From Acidobacteriota bacterium (GTDB lineage: Bacteria > Acidobacteriota > Vicinamibacteria > Vicinamibacterales > 2-12-FULL-66-21): a stretch of DNA of 5,624 nt. Positions within the stretch are counted from its first letter, which is position 1. Every line of letters begins with the position of its first letter. Below, one piece after another: positions 4,633 to 5,624 of the stretch. Made by a program: the position numbers and the translations under genes. The notes under the pieces are model-generated. The model ran no database searches. It worked only from the letters and a program-made list of their open reading frames with translations, and was not told where the DNA came from. Where the stretch lies: positions 1-5,624 of the forward strand of contig JAIVJE010000077.1 in NCBI GenBank assembly GCA_020200195.1, in the 5' to 3' direction.

Positions 4633-5624
4633 ACTCGACCCTCAAGAGCTTACTGTTCTGGATGGTCCTCGTCGTCGTCGGGGTCCTGATCTGGAATTTC
4701 TCCACGCAGTTGAAGGGCAGTCCCGCGCCGATGTCCTTCACGGCCTTCCTCAATCACGTCCAGAACGGCGAAGTGCTGGACGTGGTGATCACCGGCCAGA
4801 AGATCACCGGCACGTTGACGAGCACGACCGGCAATGGCAACCAGCAGTTCCGGACGTACGCTCCCGCTCAGTACGAGCGGCTTGGCAACATCCTGACCGA
4901 AAAGGGAGTCAAGGTCGAAGCCGAGCCCGAGACCACCAGCATGTGGGCCACGCTGCTGTACTCGTGGGCGCCGATCCTGCTGATGATCGGGTTCTGGATC
5001 TTCATCATGCGGCAGATGCAGAGTGGAGGGAACAAAGCCCTCTCGTTCGGCAAGAGTCGCGCGAAGCTCTCGTCCAGCTCGCAGAAGAAAGTGACGTTCA
5101 AGGACGTCTCCGGCGTGGACGAGGCGAAAGAAGAGTTGCAGGAGATCATCGAGTTCCTGAAGGAACCGCAGAAATACCAGAAGCTCGGCGGGCGCATCCC
5201 CAAGGGCGTGCTGCTCATGGGCTCGCCGGGTACCGGCAAGACGCTCCTGGCCCGCGCCGTAGCCGGCGAGGCCAACGTTCCGTTCTTCTCCATCAGCGGA
5301 TCGGACTTCGTCGAGATGTTCGTCGGCGTGGGCGCCTCGCGCGTCCGCGATCTGTTCGAGCAGGGCAAGAAAAACGCGCCGTGCATCGTCTTCATCGACG
5401 AGATTGACGCGGTAGGCCGCCATCGTGGCGCCGGCCTTGGCGGCGGACACGACGAGCGCGAGCAGACGCTGAACCAGTTGCTCGTCGAGATGGACGGCTT
5501 CGAGTCCAACGAAGGCGTGATCCTGGTTGCTGCCACCAATCGACCCGACGTCCTCGATCCCGCACTTCTGCGACCTGGCCGGTTCGACCGCCGCATCGTC
5601 GTCAACCGCCCTGACGTCAAGGGC
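4629..5624 (+). CDS. ftsH: ATP-dependent zinc metalloprotease FtsH, C-terminal part beyond window
   Basis: FtsH is a hexameric inner-membrane AAA+ protease that degrades misfolded membrane proteins and short-lived regulators. The visible 332 residues are about half of the usual 610-650. They include transmembrane helix 1 (about 8-24), a periplasmic domain (about 25-107), helix 2 (about 108-127) and the AAA+ module. In that module are VTFKDVSGVDEAKEEL (155-170), Walker A GSPGTGKT (198-205), pore motif MFVGVGAS (230-237) with Phe231, and Walker B IVFIDEIDA (253-261). The second region of homology follows, with Asn304 and arginine fingers Arg316 and Arg319. The protease HEXXH motif would lie past the right edge. 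The Walker A has Ser199 where FtsH normally has Pro (GPPGTGKT); the ATP-contacting residues are intact. The TTG start shares TTGA with the tilS stop, indicating translational coupling. Confidence 0.97.
   Translation, partial: MNSTLKSLLFWMVLVVVGVLIWNFSTQLKGSPAPMSFTAFLNHVQNGEVLDVVITGQKITGTLTSTTGNGNQQFRTYAPAQYERLGNILTEKGVKVEAEPETTSMWATLLYSWAPILLMIGFWIFIMRQMQSGGNKALSFGKSRAKLSSSSQKKVTFKDVSGVDEAKEELQEIIEFLKEPQKYQKLGGRIPKGVLLMGSPGTGKTLLARAVAGEANVPFFSISGSDFVEMFVGVGASRVRDLFEQGKKNAPCIVFIDEIDAVGRHRGAGLGGGHDEREQTLNQLLVEMDGFESNEGVILVAATNRPDVLDPALLRPGRFDRRIVVNRPDVKG

Noticed and set aside
4650..5450. Minus-strand open frame of 266 codons opposite ftsH
   Set aside because: It is the antisense shadow of a conserved AAA+ coding region in GC-rich DNA. 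Its translation shows no recognisable domain, while the plus strand encodes intact FtsH motifs throughout.

Overview
This is a high-GC bacterial chromosomal segment made of housekeeping genes. The gene set, the protein sequence style (Ala/Arg/Val-rich, GC-ending codons), the scarcity of Shine-Dalgarno sequences and the short repeat-filled spacers would suit an acidobacterium, possibly of the Vicinamibacteria group. That placement is an impression from the proteins and has not been tested. No insertion sequence, phage gene, CRISPR array or rRNA is visible.

Layout. Positions 1-859 (minus strand) hold the N-terminal 286 residues of an AI-2E family membrane protein that runs off the left edge. 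A 69-bp divergent spacer separates it from queA (929-2032, plus), which encodes the tRNA queuosine ribosyltransferase-isomerase. A 61-bp spacer follows, holding six tandem 7-bp repeats and an extended -10 promoter. Next is a 315-codon gene with a GTG start (2094-3041), a divergent relative of deoxyhypusine synthase that lacks the catalytic lysine of that enzyme. A consensus TATAAT three bases after its stop precedes a complete tRNA with anticodon CAT (3060-3136, CCA encoded). A 74-bp spacer with a 14-bp tandem repeat and two mutually exclusive hairpins leads to tilS (3211-4632), for tRNA(Ile) lysidine synthetase. Its stop codon overlaps the TTG start of ftsH (4629 to the right edge, 332 residues visible).

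How the genes relate. queA and tilS both modify tRNA anticodons (position 34), and a CAT-anticodon tRNA lies directly upstream of tilS. tilS and ftsH look translationally coupled, a pairing close to the conserved tilS-hpt-ftsH order of Firmicutes but without hpt. The likely transcript is tRNA-tilS-ftsH from the promoter at 3044. The deoxyhypusine synthase-like gene between the tRNA-modification genes is the least ordinary part of the window and probably has its own, apparently leaderless, promoter.

No gene-free stretch exceeds 300 bases.
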